Shown: positions 33,151 to 41,263 of the stretch, one piece after another
How the letters are laid out: each line of letters opens with the position of its first letter
How positions within the stretch are numbered: the stretch's first letter is position 1
Assembly: GCF_002252705.1 (NCBI RefSeq)
Contig: NZ_NQLA01000001.1
Location: 62,001-126,000 of the forward strand
Source of the DNA: Vulcanococcus limneticus LL
Lineage (GTDB): Bacteria > Cyanobacteriota > Cyanobacteriia > PCC-6307 > Cyanobiaceae
Direction: 5' to 3'
DNA: 64,000 nt
The notes under the pieces: generated by a model
The model's input: only the letters and a program-made list of their open reading frames with translations
The model's database searches: none
Told to the model about the DNA's origin: nothing
Translations under genes and position numbers: made by a program

Positions 33151-35406
33151 GTGACCAGCGCCGCCGATGGTCGCCGCCTCGAGCCCCAGGCGCCCGGGGC
33201 GCCGGCCCAGGAGCAGCGGGCCCGGGCCCTGCTGGAGCAGCTCACGCTGGCCGAGAAGCTGGCGATGCTCGATGGCGATACGCCGTTCTGGTCGGGAATG
33301 GCGGACATCGCCCTCCACAACGCCTCCCACCAGCACCCCTGGCCGGCCGGGGTGGTGCCGCGGCTGGGGATTGGCGGCCTGCACTTCGTGGATGGCCCCC
33401 GCGGCGTGGTGCTGGAGGGCGGAGCCACCACCTTTCCGCCACCGATCGCCCGCGGCGCCAGCTGGGATCCGGAGCTGGAGCAACGGATTGGTGCGGCCAT
33501 GGCCCGCGAGACCCGTTCCTTCGGCGCCAATCTGCTGGGCGGAGTGTGCGTGAACCTGCTGCGCCACCCCGGCTGGGGCCGCGCCCAGGAGACCTACGGC
33601 GAGGACCCCGTGCACGTGGGCGCCATGGGCGCCGCCATGAGCCGCGGGGTGGCTCGCCATGCGATCGCCTGCGTCAAGCACTTCGCCCTCAACTCGATCG
33701 ACAGCGCCCGCTTCCGGGTGGATGTCCAGGCCACGCCGCGGGTGTTGCACGAGCTCTACCTGCCCCAGTTCCGCGACTGCATCGAGGCCGGCGCCCTGGC
33801 GGTGATGAGCGCGTACAACAGCGTCAACGGCGCCTGGTGCGGCCAGCATCCCGATCTGCTGAGCGACATCCTCAAGCGGCGCTGGGGCTTTGGTGGCTTT
33901 GTGCTCACCGACTTCATCTTCGGCGTCCGCGACGGCGTGGCTGCCGTACTGGCGGGCCAGGACCTGGAGATGCCCTTCCGGATGGTATTCGAGGCCTGCC
34001 TGCCGGAGGCGGTGGCGAGCGGTGCGGTGCCCCTCAGCCGTATCGATGACGCGGTGCTGCGGCTACTGCGGGCCCAGCTCTCGGTGCCGCCCGGGGACTA
34101 TTCGGCGTCGCTGCGGGCCTGCCCGGAGCACCGGGCCCTGGCGCGGGAGGCCGCCACCAAGGCGATCGTGCTGCTGAAGAACGAGCCGCTCGCGGACGGC
34201 GGGCCGCTGTTGCCGCTGGCTGGCGTGGCTTCGATCGCTGTGATCGGCCGGCTCGCCGCCGAGGCCAACCTGGGCGATCGCGGCTCCTCCGACACCCGCC
34301 CCGCCCCCGGCTCGGTGGTGACGCCCCTGGCGGGCCTGCGGGCCGCGGCGCCCGAGCTGGAGATTCGCCACTGCGACGGCCGCAACCTGGCCGAGGCCAC
34401 CGCCCTGGCCGCCGCGGCCGAGGTGGCGGTGCTGGTGGTGGGGCTGGACTGGCGCCATGAGGGCGAGCACATCCACGCCGGCGATATCGCCCCGATCCTG
34501 CGCCATACGCCGCCCCCCGATCCCCTGCTGCGCCGCATCGGCCGGGCGCGGCTGCTGCCGCTGTGGTCGAAGCTCACGGCGGGCTTTGCGGCGGTGGCCA
34601 GCCTCGGCTCGGCCAGGCCCGGGGGGGATTTCGCCTCCGGCGACCGCACCGAGCTCAACCTCGAGCCGCGCCAGGAGGCCCTGATCCGCGCCGTGGTGGG
34701 TGCCAACCCGCGCACCGTCGTGGTGCTGATGGGCGGCGGCGGCATCCTCAGCGAGGCCTGGCGCCAGCTGGTGCCAGCCATTCTGCTGCTCTGGTATCCA
34801 GGCCAGCAGGGGGGCGAGGGCCTGGCGGATGTGCTGCTGGGCCGCGTGTCGCCCTCGGGCCGGATGCCCTTCGCCCTGCCCACCGACCACGCCCACCTGC
34901 CCCCCTTCCACCCGCGCACCCGCCAGATCACCTACGACCTCTGGCATGGCTACCGCCGCTTCCAGCGGGACGGCCACTCGAGCGCCTTCCCCTTCGGCTT
35001 CGGCCTCTCCTACGCGAGCTTCAGGCACAGCGAGCTGGCCGCCGAGCTGGTGGAGGCTCCCGCGGGGGCGGCGGATCCCCAGGCGGCGCTGCTGCTGGAG
35101 CTCACGGTGCACAACGCCGGGGCGATGGTGGCCGATGAGGTGGTGCAGGTGTACCTGGAGCCGCCGGGGCGAGCCGTGGAGCGGCCGGTCCGCAGCCTGA
35201 TCGGCTTCCAGCGGCTCACGCTGGAGCCGGAGCAGAGCGAGCGGCTGCGGCTGCTGATTCCCCTGCGCCGCCTGGCCTATTTCGATGAAGCCCACGACGG
35301 CTTCGCCCTGGAGGCCGGCCGGCACAGGCTGGTGGCGGCCCGCCACGTGGAGGATCCAGGCCTGGCGGTGGATCTGGAGCTGGAACCGCTGCTGCTGGGA
35401 CCCTGA
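33151..35406 (+). CDS. Glycoside hydrolase family 3 beta-glucosidase-like enzyme
   Basis: A 751-aa enzyme with the GH3 two-domain layout and a C-terminal fibronectin-III-like domain. The N-terminal barrel has LTLAEKLAMLDGD, HFVDGPRGV, the Lys-His pair in ACVKHFALN, and the nucleophile Asp in GFVLTDFIFGVRDG (the usual SDW replaced by TDF). Domain 2 follows (KAIVLLKNE, IAVIGRLA, VGLDWRHEGE). The FnIII part contains FPFGFGLSYASF and VADEVVQVYLEPPG. No signal peptide is seen, so it is probably cytoplasmic. GTG 33151 was chosen as the last start before the domain. Substrate unknown. Confidence 0.85.
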   Translation: MTSAADGRRLEPQAPGAPAQEQRARALLEQLTLAEKLAMLDGDTPFWSGMADIALHNASHQHPWPAGVVPRLGIGGLHFVDGPRGVVLEGGATTFPPPIARGASWDPELEQRIGAAMARETRSFGANLLGGVCVNLLRHPGWGRAQETYGEDPVHVGAMGAAMSRGVARHAIACVKHFALNSIDSARFRVDVQATPRVLHELYLPQFRDCIEAGALAVMSAYNSVNGAWCGQHPDLLSDILKRRWGFGGFVLTDFIFGVRDGVAAVLAGQDLEMPFRMVFEACLPEAVASGAVPLSRIDDAVLRLLRAQLSVPPGDYSASLRACPEHRALAREAATKAIVLLKNEPLADGGPLLPLAGVASIAVIGRLAAEANLGDRGSSDTRPAPGSVVTPLAGLRAAAPELEIRHCDGRNLAEATALAAAAEVAVLVVGLDWRHEGEHIHAGDIAPILRHTPPPDPLLRRIGRARLLPLWSKLTAGFAAVASLGSARPGGDFASGDRTELNLEPRQEALIRAVVGANPRTVVVLMGGGGILSEAWRQLVPAILLLWYPGQQGGEGLADVLLGRVSPSGRMPFALPTDHAHLPPFHPRTRQITYDLWHGYRRFQRDGHSSAFPFGFGLSYASFRHSELAAELVEAPAGAADPQAALLLELTVHNAGAMVADEVVQVYLEPPGRAVERPVRSLIGFQRLTLEPEQSERLRLLIPLRRLAYFDEAHDGFALEAGRHRLVAARHVEDPGLAVDLELEPLLLGP

Positions 35407-35450
35407 GGGGCCGCCGCTGGAGGGCTGCACCGGCCGCGGGCCAGGGACCC

Positions 35451-35942
35451 TCAGTCCCCCGCCGGTGGCGTGAGCCCCATCCTCTGCAGCAGGGCCGTGA
35501 TCCGCAGCCGGTTGAAGCGCTGCAGCCACAGGCAAGGCAGGTTGAAGGCCGTGGCGAACAGCAGGTTGAGCAGCACCCCCATGGGCGGCAGCCACAGGGC
35601 TGTGGCGATCCAGAACGGCCACAGGGCCAGGTGCACCAGCTCGGCCCGGCGGGTTTCGGCCACCAGCCGCCGCAGCGTCTCCCGATCCCGCCCCACCAGG
35701 CTGGCCTTGCGGACGCCGCCGGCAAAGGCGGTGCCGGCATCGGGCAGCCGGTCCTTCCAGTGGCGGATCCGCAGCCAGCGCTCGTAGGCCGCGGGCCGCT
35801 CGCCCCAGGGGCGGGGCGCTGTGAGCCAGCTGTCGCTCTCCAGGGCCGCCGGTGGCAGCCGCTGGGCCAGCCAGCCGATCAGCAGCGACCAGGCCAGCCA
35901 GCCGCCTGCGCAGGCCAGGAACCTCCAGGTATCCGCCGACAT
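35451..35942 (-). CDS. CrtO-like glycosyl-4,4'-diaponeurosporenoate acyltransferase family protein
   Basis: A 163-aa membrane protein with two terminal hydrophobic regions (FLACAGGWLAWSLLIGWLA and WPFWIATALWLPPMGVLLNLLF). The family-typical central block RHWKDRLPDAGTAFAGGVRK, later ETRRAELVHLAL and NLPCLWLQRFNRLR, matches the small CrtO acyltransferase-like family (not the CrtO ketolase). The reaction in cyanobacteria is unproven. It ends 15 bp upstream of the lipase start region on the same strand, suggesting co-transcription from the lipase side. Confidence 0.7.
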   Translation of the reverse strand: MSADTWRFLACAGGWLAWSLLIGWLAQRLPPAALESDSWLTAPRPWGERPAAYERWLRIRHWKDRLPDAGTAFAGGVRKASLVGRDRETLRRLVAETRRAELVHLALWPFWIATALWLPPMGVLLNLLFATAFNLPCLWLQRFNRLRITALLQRMGLTPPAGD

Positions 35943-35957
35943 CGGGGATCTCCGGCC

Positions 35958-36578
35958 TCAGGCCCGCAGCAGTTCCTGGGCCAGGGGCGCCAGAGCCTGG
36001 GGATCGCGCACCAGTTGGGGGTGGGTGAGCACCGGCAGCTGGTGCCGCGGCCCCACCGGCAGCACGGCGCTCCAGCCCGGCAGCACCATCAGGTCAAGCC
36101 CTGAATAGAAGCTGCAGCAGTCCACCTGCCGCAGGCTGTCGAGGTCGGCATCGAGGCGCTGCAGCAGCGGGCTGCCCGGCTTGAGGTCGGCGATGCCGGC
36201 CAGCAGCTTTCGCGGCCAGGGCTGGGCCGTGAGCGTGCCCTGCTGGGGGCTGCCCAGGCTGATGAAGCGGCGGGTGCGGCGATACCCCCCCTGCAGTTGG
36301 ATCCAGGTGCGGCCGATCACCCCACCCATCGAAAAACCCAGCAGGTCCACCGGCCGGGAGGGGCCGAACGCCGCCTCGATCTGGCGGCCCAGCCACTCGG
36401 CCAGCTCCTGCACGGGCGTGGTGCCGAAGCGCACCGGCAGGTCGGGCACCAGCAGCTCTTGGCGTTGCTCGCCCAGGTGACGCCGCAGCCGATCGAACAC
36501 CCGCGGGCTGTCCATCAGGCCGTGCAGCAGCACGAGCGGTGGTGTGGCCGTCTGCGTTGAACCACTGGAGCTGCGCAT
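35958..36578 (-). CDS. Alpha/beta hydrolase, lipase-like
   Basis: A 206-aa hydrolase with LVLLHGLMDSPRVFDRL (oxyanion His-Gly), nucleophile elbow GFSMGG, candidate acid in YSGLDLMVLPG and catalytic His in VLTHPQLV. No signal peptide. ATG 36578 is used; a TTG four codons earlier is possible. The enzyme resembles the family of cytoplasmic esterases/lipases; the substrate cannot be inferred. Confidence 0.8.
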   Translation of the reverse strand: MRSSSGSTQTATPPLVLLHGLMDSPRVFDRLRRHLGEQRQELLVPDLPVRFGTTPVQELAEWLGRQIEAAFGPSRPVDLLGFSMGGVIGRTWIQLQGGYRRTRRFISLGSPQQGTLTAQPWPRKLLAGIADLKPGSPLLQRLDADLDSLRQVDCCSFYSGLDLMVLPGWSAVLPVGPRHQLPVLTHPQLVRDPQALAPLAQELLRA

Positions 36579-36718
36579 CGCTCCATTCAAGGCCAGATCG
36601 CGCGCGGCCGCAGCCAGCCCGGCAGACGGGAATACCGGCAGGGCCGATCCCCCAGGCTGCGGGCCGCAGAATGCAGCCCTGGGACCCTTGCCCGCCCTGC
36701 GGCCCCAGCGGTACCGCC

Positions 36719-38047
36719 ATGCTCACCGCGCTCCAGCTCCGCCAGTTCAAGTCGTGGCAGGACACGGGCTCTGTGGCCCTGGCGCCAGTGACGATGCTGC
36801 TGGGCACCAATTCCTCGGGCAAGTCGTCGCTGATCCAGAGCCTGCTGCTGCTCAAGCAGACGGCCCAGTCGCCCGATCGCACCGTGCACCTCGACCTCGG
36901 CGGCGAGGAGAGCACCGCCAGCTTCCACTTCGGCGACTTCGCCAGCCTGCTCAAGCAGGGGGCCAGCCCGCGTCGCGTCGGCATCGGCTTCAGCTTCGCC
37001 CGCAGCGGCAGCGCTGAGCGGGTGGCCAGCGGCCGGTTCCAGGCCAGCTACGGCCAGAGCGCCAGCGGCGCCGTGGTGGTGCAGGAGCTGACCCTGGAGG
37101 ACGGGGCCGGCCAGCGCTTCCGGACCGTGCGGCGCGAGAAGGGGAGCTACGGGCTGCTGGTGGGGGCCGAGAACCAGTCCAAGGGCAGGAGCCCCGCCTT
37201 CAGCCCCGAGCGCTCGATCGCCTTGCCGGCCAGGGCCATCGCCGAGCTGGGCGCCGCGGGTGCCCGCGTTGAAGACCTCAGCCTGGCGATCCGCCGCGAA
37301 CTGGAGGAGATCCTCTACCTCGGCCCGCTGCGCCGCAAGCCCGAGCGCGACTACCAGTGGGATCGGGCCCGCCCCGGCGAGATCGGCAGCGATGGCGGCC
37401 GCAGCATCGACATCCTGCTGGCCGACGCGCTGCTGCCGGGGCCAGAGCGCAACGGCATCGTGAACGGGGTGTCGCATTGGCTGCAGCGCATGGGAATTGC
37501 CCAGCAGCTGCTCGTGCGCCAGGTGGGCCGCTCCAGCCGCTACGAGGTGGTGATCGACCAGGAGGCGGTGGCCGCGAACCTGCACGATGTGGGCATCGGC
37601 ATCTCCCAGGTGCTGCCGGTGCTCACCGTGGCCTTCTTCGCGCCGCCCGGCAGCACCGTGATCCTGGAGGAGCCTGAGATCCACCTGCACCCGCTGGCCC
37701 AGTCGGTGCTGGCTGAACTGCTGGTGGAGGTGAGCCTGAGCCGCCAGGTGCAGTTCATCGTGGAGACCCACTCCGAGCACCTGTTTCGCCGCATGCAGAC
37801 CCTGGTGGCTCGCCAGGCCATCGCCCCGGGCGACTGCGCCCTCTACTTTGTCGACAAGCTGGCGGGCAGCTCCCAGCTGCGCCGTCTCAGCCTCGACGAC
37901 TACGGCCGGCTGCTGGATTGGCCCGAGCACTTCTTCGGCAATGCCATGGGCGATGCGGAGGAGCAGGCCCGGCTGATGTTCGAGCGGCAGATGATCGAGC
38001 GGCAGAGGGCCGGGCGCCAGGGGGCTGATCGGCAGCGCGAGGCCTAG
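36719..38047 (+). CDS. AAA (OLD/SMC-like, DUF3696-type) ATPase
   Basis: A 442-aa ATPase. The N-terminus LTALQLRQFKSWQDTG leads to Walker A LLGTNSSGKSSLIQSLLLLKQ near residues 27-47. The middle region has LYLGPLRRKPERDYQW, a NLHDVGIGISQVLPVL signature-like motif, Walker B TVILEEPEIHLHP and the His switch in VETHSEHLFRRM. This architecture is that of AAA15/OLD-like ATPases ending in a DUF3696 region, often found beside nucleases. The stop codon is 2 bp from the start of a PIN-domain gene, so the two products are likely made together. No TOPRIM nuclease domain is visible. Confidence 0.8.
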   Translation: MLTALQLRQFKSWQDTGSVALAPVTMLLGTNSSGKSSLIQSLLLLKQTAQSPDRTVHLDLGGEESTASFHFGDFASLLKQGASPRRVGIGFSFARSGSAERVASGRFQASYGQSASGAVVVQELTLEDGAGQRFRTVRREKGSYGLLVGAENQSKGRSPAFSPERSIALPARAIAELGAAGARVEDLSLAIRRELEEILYLGPLRRKPERDYQWDRARPGEIGSDGGRSIDILLADALLPGPERNGIVNGVSHWLQRMGIAQQLLVRQVGRSSRYEVVIDQEAVAANLHDVGIGISQVLPVLTVAFFAPPGSTVILEEPEIHLHPLAQSVLAELLVEVSLSRQVQFIVETHSEHLFRRMQTLVARQAIAPGDCALYFVDKLAGSSQLRRLSLDDYGRLLDWPEHFFGNAMGDAEEQARLMFERQMIERQRAGRQGADRQREA

Positions 38048-38049
38048 CC

Positions 38050-38715
38050 ATGAGATCCCGCTATGTGGTGGATACCAACGTGTTGATCGCCGCCAGCGCC
38101 GGCAACCCCCAGCAGCACCGTCCGATCGAGGCCACCCCGGAGGACCCCACCCTGCGCCTGGCGGTGTGGCAGTGGCTGAAGGCGTTCAAGGAGTCGGACA
38201 GCCGGCTGGTGCTCGATGGAGCGGGCCGCATCTTCGAGGAATACCGCCACCAGCTGGGCTTCGGCGACTACGGCCATCAGGTGGTGCTGCACAAGTGGAG
38301 CACCTGCGCCAGTGATGTGGTGGAGATCGCCTACGACACCGACGGCAACGCCGTACTGCCGGCGGATCTGCAGCCTGTGGTGCACGACCTGGCCGACCGC
38401 AAGATGGTGGCCGCCTGCGCCGAGGCGATCCGGGTGCATGGCGCCTGCTGGATCGCCTTCGCCGGCGACACCGACTGGCACGGCTGGGAGCAGGCCCTGA
38501 GCGCCCACCGGATTCCGCTGGAGCCGGTGATTGAGTCCTGGTCGCGCCAGAAGTACGCTGAAAAGGAGGGTCTCGCTGGTGGACTGCATGGGCGCCAGCA
38601 GGAGCGGCACCATGGGCGTCCGAATGAGCGCCAACACCACCAGCATGATCACGGCTCGCATGTGCACGGCCCGCATGATCACCGCCATGGCGAGGCCCAC
38701 GACCAGCACGACTGA
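38050..38715 (+). CDS. PIN-domain-like nuclease with His-rich C-terminal tail
   Basis: 221 aa. Residues 1-165 look like a PIN domain: N-terminal YVVDTNVLIAAS with the first catalytic Asp, an intermediate acidic residue in FEEYRHQL, and DLADRKMVAACAEA followed by FAGDTDWHGW with the later acidic residues. Residues ~175-221 form a low-complexity tail with about 15 His plus Asp and Arg (for example HHQHDHGSHVHGPHDHRHGE), perhaps metal-binding. It starts 2 bp after the AAA ATPase gene. Expected activity is a metal-dependent RNase. The target is unknown. Confidence 0.75.
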   Translation: MRSRYVVDTNVLIAASAGNPQQHRPIEATPEDPTLRLAVWQWLKAFKESDSRLVLDGAGRIFEEYRHQLGFGDYGHQVVLHKWSTCASDVVEIAYDTDGNAVLPADLQPVVHDLADRKMVAACAEAIRVHGACWIAFAGDTDWHGWEQALSAHRIPLEPVIESWSRQKYAEKEGLAGGLHGRQQERHHGRPNERQHHQHDHGSHVHGPHDHRHGEAHDQHD

Positions 38716-38757
38716 CAGGGTTTCTCCCAGCGCCGCGAACCCGGGGCCAACCACGCC

Positions 38758-39537
38758 ATGACCCCTGCCGCCCACCCTGCCATGACCGGCGGCGCCAGCA
38801 GCGCCGGGGATCCGGAGTTCTTCCGCTTCCCCCACACCCCCCACCTCGCCTGGCTCGGCAGTGGGGATGTGCGCGGCGACAAGGTGCTCACCACGCCCGA
38901 GGCCGAGAGCTTTCTCCAGGCCGACCTGTCGGTGGAGGAGAAGGTGGATGGGGCCAACCTGGGCCTCTCCCTCGCCTCCGATGGCCGCCTGCGGCTGCAG
39001 CAGCGCGGGGAGTACCTGCAGGCGCCGTTCCAGGGCCAGTTCACGCGCCTTGGCTCCTGGCTGGCGGTGCATGGGCCGGCGCTGACGGCCTTCCTCTCGC
39101 AGCCGGAACATCGGGGCCTGGTGCTGTTCGGCGAGTGGTGCGCCGCCCGCCACTCGCTCGACTACGGGGCCTTGCCGGACCTGTTCCTGCTATTCGACGT
39201 GGTGAATCCCCGGGACCCGCGCTTCTGGAGCGCGGCGCGGCGCAACGCCCTGGCCCTTGAGCTGGGCCTGGCGGCCGTGCCCACCCTGCACCGGGGCCGG
39301 CTGGATCTGCCGGGGGTGGTCTCCCTGCTGGACAGCGCCCCCAGCCGCTACCGCAGCGGTGCCCCTGAGGGCTTCGTGCTGCGCCATGACGACTTGGACT
39401 GGTGCGTGTCGCGCAGCAAGCTGGTGCGGCCGGAATTCACCCAGGCGATTGCTGAGCACTGGCGCTCCCAGCCCCTGGTGTGGAACCGAGTGGATTATGG
39501 CGCGGCGTCCGAACCTGGCGGATACGGGTCTCCGTAG
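38758..39537 (+). CDS. ATP-dependent RNA ligase family protein
   Basis: A 259-aa protein with the nucleotidyltransferase motifs of Rnl2/T4-like RNA ligases in order: motif I EEKVDGANLG (AMP-accepting Lys), motif Ia QQRGEYLQ, motif III LVLFGEWCAARH, IIIa LFLLFDVVNPRDPR, motif IV PEGFVLRHDD and motif V SRSKLVRPEF. Such enzymes seal RNA nicks or breaks using ATP. It lies 42 bp downstream of the PIN gene on the same strand. ATG 38758 is used, with ATG 38782 as an alternative. Confidence 0.85.
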   Translation: MTPAAHPAMTGGASSAGDPEFFRFPHTPHLAWLGSGDVRGDKVLTTPEAESFLQADLSVEEKVDGANLGLSLASDGRLRLQQRGEYLQAPFQGQFTRLGSWLAVHGPALTAFLSQPEHRGLVLFGEWCAARHSLDYGALPDLFLLFDVVNPRDPRFWSAARRNALALELGLAAVPTLHRGRLDLPGVVSLLDSAPSRYRSGAPEGFVLRHDDLDWCVSRSKLVRPEFTQAIAEHWRSQPLVWNRVDYGAASEPGGYGSP

Positions 39538-39614
39538 CCCAGCTCACCTCCGGCGAGCGAGCAAACCCGCGAGAATCGGTTTAACGAAGCAAGCCATATC
39601 CGGGCCCCAGCTCC

Positions 39615-39848
39615 ATGCGTGAAATCGTGTTCCGGGTGCTCCCCGATCGGCCAGGGCGCCTCCAGGCCACCGCCGAAAACGAGACGATTCGAATTGAGGC
39701 CGACTCCCTTGAAGAACTGCAGTACGAGGCCCGCGAGGCCCTGATCGAACGGCTGGGTCCGTCCCACGTGGCCTATCGCGTGCGGCTGAAGCGCAGTCAG
39801 GCGCCGATCGTCGCCCGGCCTTGCTCCCGGCCACTGCCGCTCGGCTGA
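39615..39848 (+). CDS. HicB-like orphan small protein
   Basis: A 77-aa protein with the partial RNase-H-like fold pattern of HicB antitoxins: MREIVFRVLPDRPGRLQATA, IRIEADSLEELQYEAREALI and HVAYRVRLKR. No HicA toxin gene is adjacent; instead it follows the AAA-PIN-RNA ligase genes by 77 bp. Such orphan HicB-like proteins are common and of unknown function. A regulatory or antitoxin-like role for the PIN protein is only speculation. Confidence 0.65.
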   Translation: MREIVFRVLPDRPGRLQATAENETIRIEADSLEELQYEAREALIERLGPSHVAYRVRLKRSQAPIVARPCSRPLPLG

Positions 39849-39943
39849 ACTCAGTCGGTTCGGTTCAACGATTTCATGCCCGGGATGGAGGCTGGCGCCA
39901 CGCCGTGCCTACAGCGGAGATGAGCCTCTGGGATCAGAACCCC

Positions 39944-40324
39944 ATGTCCATCTCCCCGCTCGCCCGGCCACCCAGGGCCCAGCCGTTCGGTTTCAGCCTC
40001 GGCGGCTTCGCTGCGCTGGTCGCCCTGATCTGGTCCCTGCTGCTTCCGTTGCCGGCCGTGGCAGCGGTCAGCCTCCACCCCGTTCACCTCACCCCCATTG
40101 CCACCATGTCCAACCACCTCGATGCCGCGGCCAAGGATGCCGAGGGCAAGCTGGAATCCGCCTATGGCGAGCTCACCGGCGACACTGGCCACCAGATCAA
40201 GGGCAAGGCCAAGCAGGTGCAGGCCTCCGGGATGCATGCCCTGGAAGATGTGAAGCAGGGCGCCAAGGAGGCGGCTGAGAATGTCAGCGATGCCGCTGGT
40301 CGGCTGGCCGACAAGGCCAAGTAG
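39944..40324 (+). CDS. CsbD-family stress protein with signal peptide/membrane anchor
   Basis: About 126 aa: an N-terminal hydrophobic export or anchor segment (LGGFAALVALIWSLLLPLPAVAA) followed by a CsbD-like repeat region (AAKDAEGKLESAYGELTGD, QIKGKAKQVQASG, GAKEAAENVSDAAGRLADKAK). CsbD proteins are general-stress proteins of unknown mechanism. ATG 39944 is preferred; ATG 39920 is in frame. It lies 175 bp upstream of another stress-type small membrane protein. Confidence 0.75.
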   Translation: MSISPLARPPRAQPFGFSLGGFAALVALIWSLLLPLPAVAAVSLHPVHLTPIATMSNHLDAAAKDAEGKLESAYGELTGDTGHQIKGKAKQVQASGMHALEDVKQGAKEAAENVSDAAGRLADKAK

Positions 40325-40373
40325 GCATCAGTTGATTCGTTCGGCTCAGGCCACGCTCATTTGATTGATTTAG

Positions 40374-40393
40374 TTCGGTCAATTCAGACCGAA
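40374..40393. repeat. 7-bp inverted repeat TTCGGTC/GACCGAA
   Basis: A perfect inverted repeat around a 6-nt loop between the CsbD gene and the small membrane protein. It is followed by a short direct repeat (AGTCAGTTCA/AATCAGTTCA, 40397-40416). It could be an operator or a weak hairpin; no T-run follows. Confidence 0.4.
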
Positions 40394-40428
40394 TCAAGTC
40401 AGTTCAAATCAGTTCACTTTAATGCAGT

Positions 40429-40456
40429 CCAGGCCCCGCTTCGGGATGGGGCCTGG
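40429..40456 (+). terminator. GC-rich hairpin (9-bp stem), possible terminator
   Basis: CCAGGCCCC (40429-40437) pairs with GGGGCCTGG (40448-40456) across a 10-nt loop. It is followed by CGCTTTCCTT, a weak T-tract. It may end the CsbD transcript or act as a leader structure for the downstream small gene. Confidence 0.5.
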
Positions 40457-40499
40457 CGCTTTCCTTGCCCGTCCTGTCCCCGTCCCTGGAGGAACCGCC

Positions 40500-40646
40500 A
40501 TGCTGGAAACGCTCGCCATTCTTCTGATCATCCTTTGGCTGCTGGGCCTGGTCACCTCCACCACCCTGGGGGGGCTGATTCATTTACTGCTGGTGATTGC
40601 GATCATTGCGATTCTGTTCCGCGTGATCAGTGGCCGGCGGATCTGA
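40500..40646 (+). CDS. Lmo0937-family small membrane protein (48 aa)
   Basis: MLETLAILLIILWLLGLVTS is followed by LGGLIHLLLVIAIIAILFRVI and GRRI: two hydrophobic helices with the pattern of the DUF5670/Lmo0937 family. GGAGG lies 4 nt before the ATG. These proteins are often found near CsbD-like stress genes, as here. Function unknown. Confidence 0.8.
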   Translation: MLETLAILLIILWLLGLVTSTTLGGLIHLLLVIAIIAILFRVISGRRI

Positions 40647-40702
40647 GTCGCAGTGCCACTATCTTTCGGGCCAAGTGGATGGCCACACTGGAGCCCTCAC
40701 GA

Positions 40703-41092
40703 TCAGTCTGAGAGCCCGGCCCTGGCCATCTTTGTGAAGGCCACGAAGTTGCGGCGTTCCGTCTCACTGCCCACGAAGGAGATGCCGATCCTGGAGTTGC
40801 TCTGACCCAGTCGGCACCAGCGCACCACCCCCTGAATCCTGCGGCCCTCGTCCATCGCCTGTTCCATCATGCGGGCGTCGTATTCGGCCACCTCGATTTC
40901 CACGACATCGCCGACGCTCACCTCCAGCCTTCCCCGGCGGATGGCACAGGCGCCACCGTCGTTGATGTCATAGAGGTTGGCGATGCCACTGCCGGCCTTG
41001 GGCAGATGAAGATTGATCGGTGTCCCGGAGGGCATCACCTCCCGCTCGGCGCGGTCACTCTGGCCCGGCTGAAGCGGCGCGGAACTCGTCAT
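40703..41092 (-). CDS. PilZ-like domain protein
   Basis: A 129-aa single-domain protein: LYDINDGGACAIRRG corresponds to the D-x-S-x-x-G region of PilZ (Ser replaced by Asn), followed by VGDVVEIEVAE, GVVRWCRLGQSNSRIGISFVG. The N-terminal RxxxR c-di-GMP motif is not clear, so ligand binding is uncertain. It is divergent from the nitroreductase gene. Confidence 0.6.
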   Translation of the reverse strand: MTSSAPLQPGQSDRAEREVMPSGTPINLHLPKAGSGIANLYDINDGGACAIRRGRLEVSVGDVVEIEVAEYDARMMEQAMDEGRRIQGVVRWCRLGQSNSRIGISFVGSETERRNFVAFTKMARAGLSD

Positions 41093-41263
41093 CGGATCAA
41101 CCGTCGTGCCCGAACTTCACCTCCATTAAAGGAACGGCGCCAGGGGGCCAGCTACGGCGCCGCAGAACTTGATCCTCGCCTGCCGCGTCGGTGCGGTGTC
41201 CGCGCGAACCGGCGCCGCCTCGGGCCCCATGGGACAGTCCTGGTCCTGCCGGATGTCGCCGCG

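Noticed and set aside
34063-35622. A 519-codon minus-strand frame across the GH3 gene
   Set aside because: It is antisense to clear GH3 motifs (nucleophile, KH pair, FnIII domain) and has no recognisable domain.
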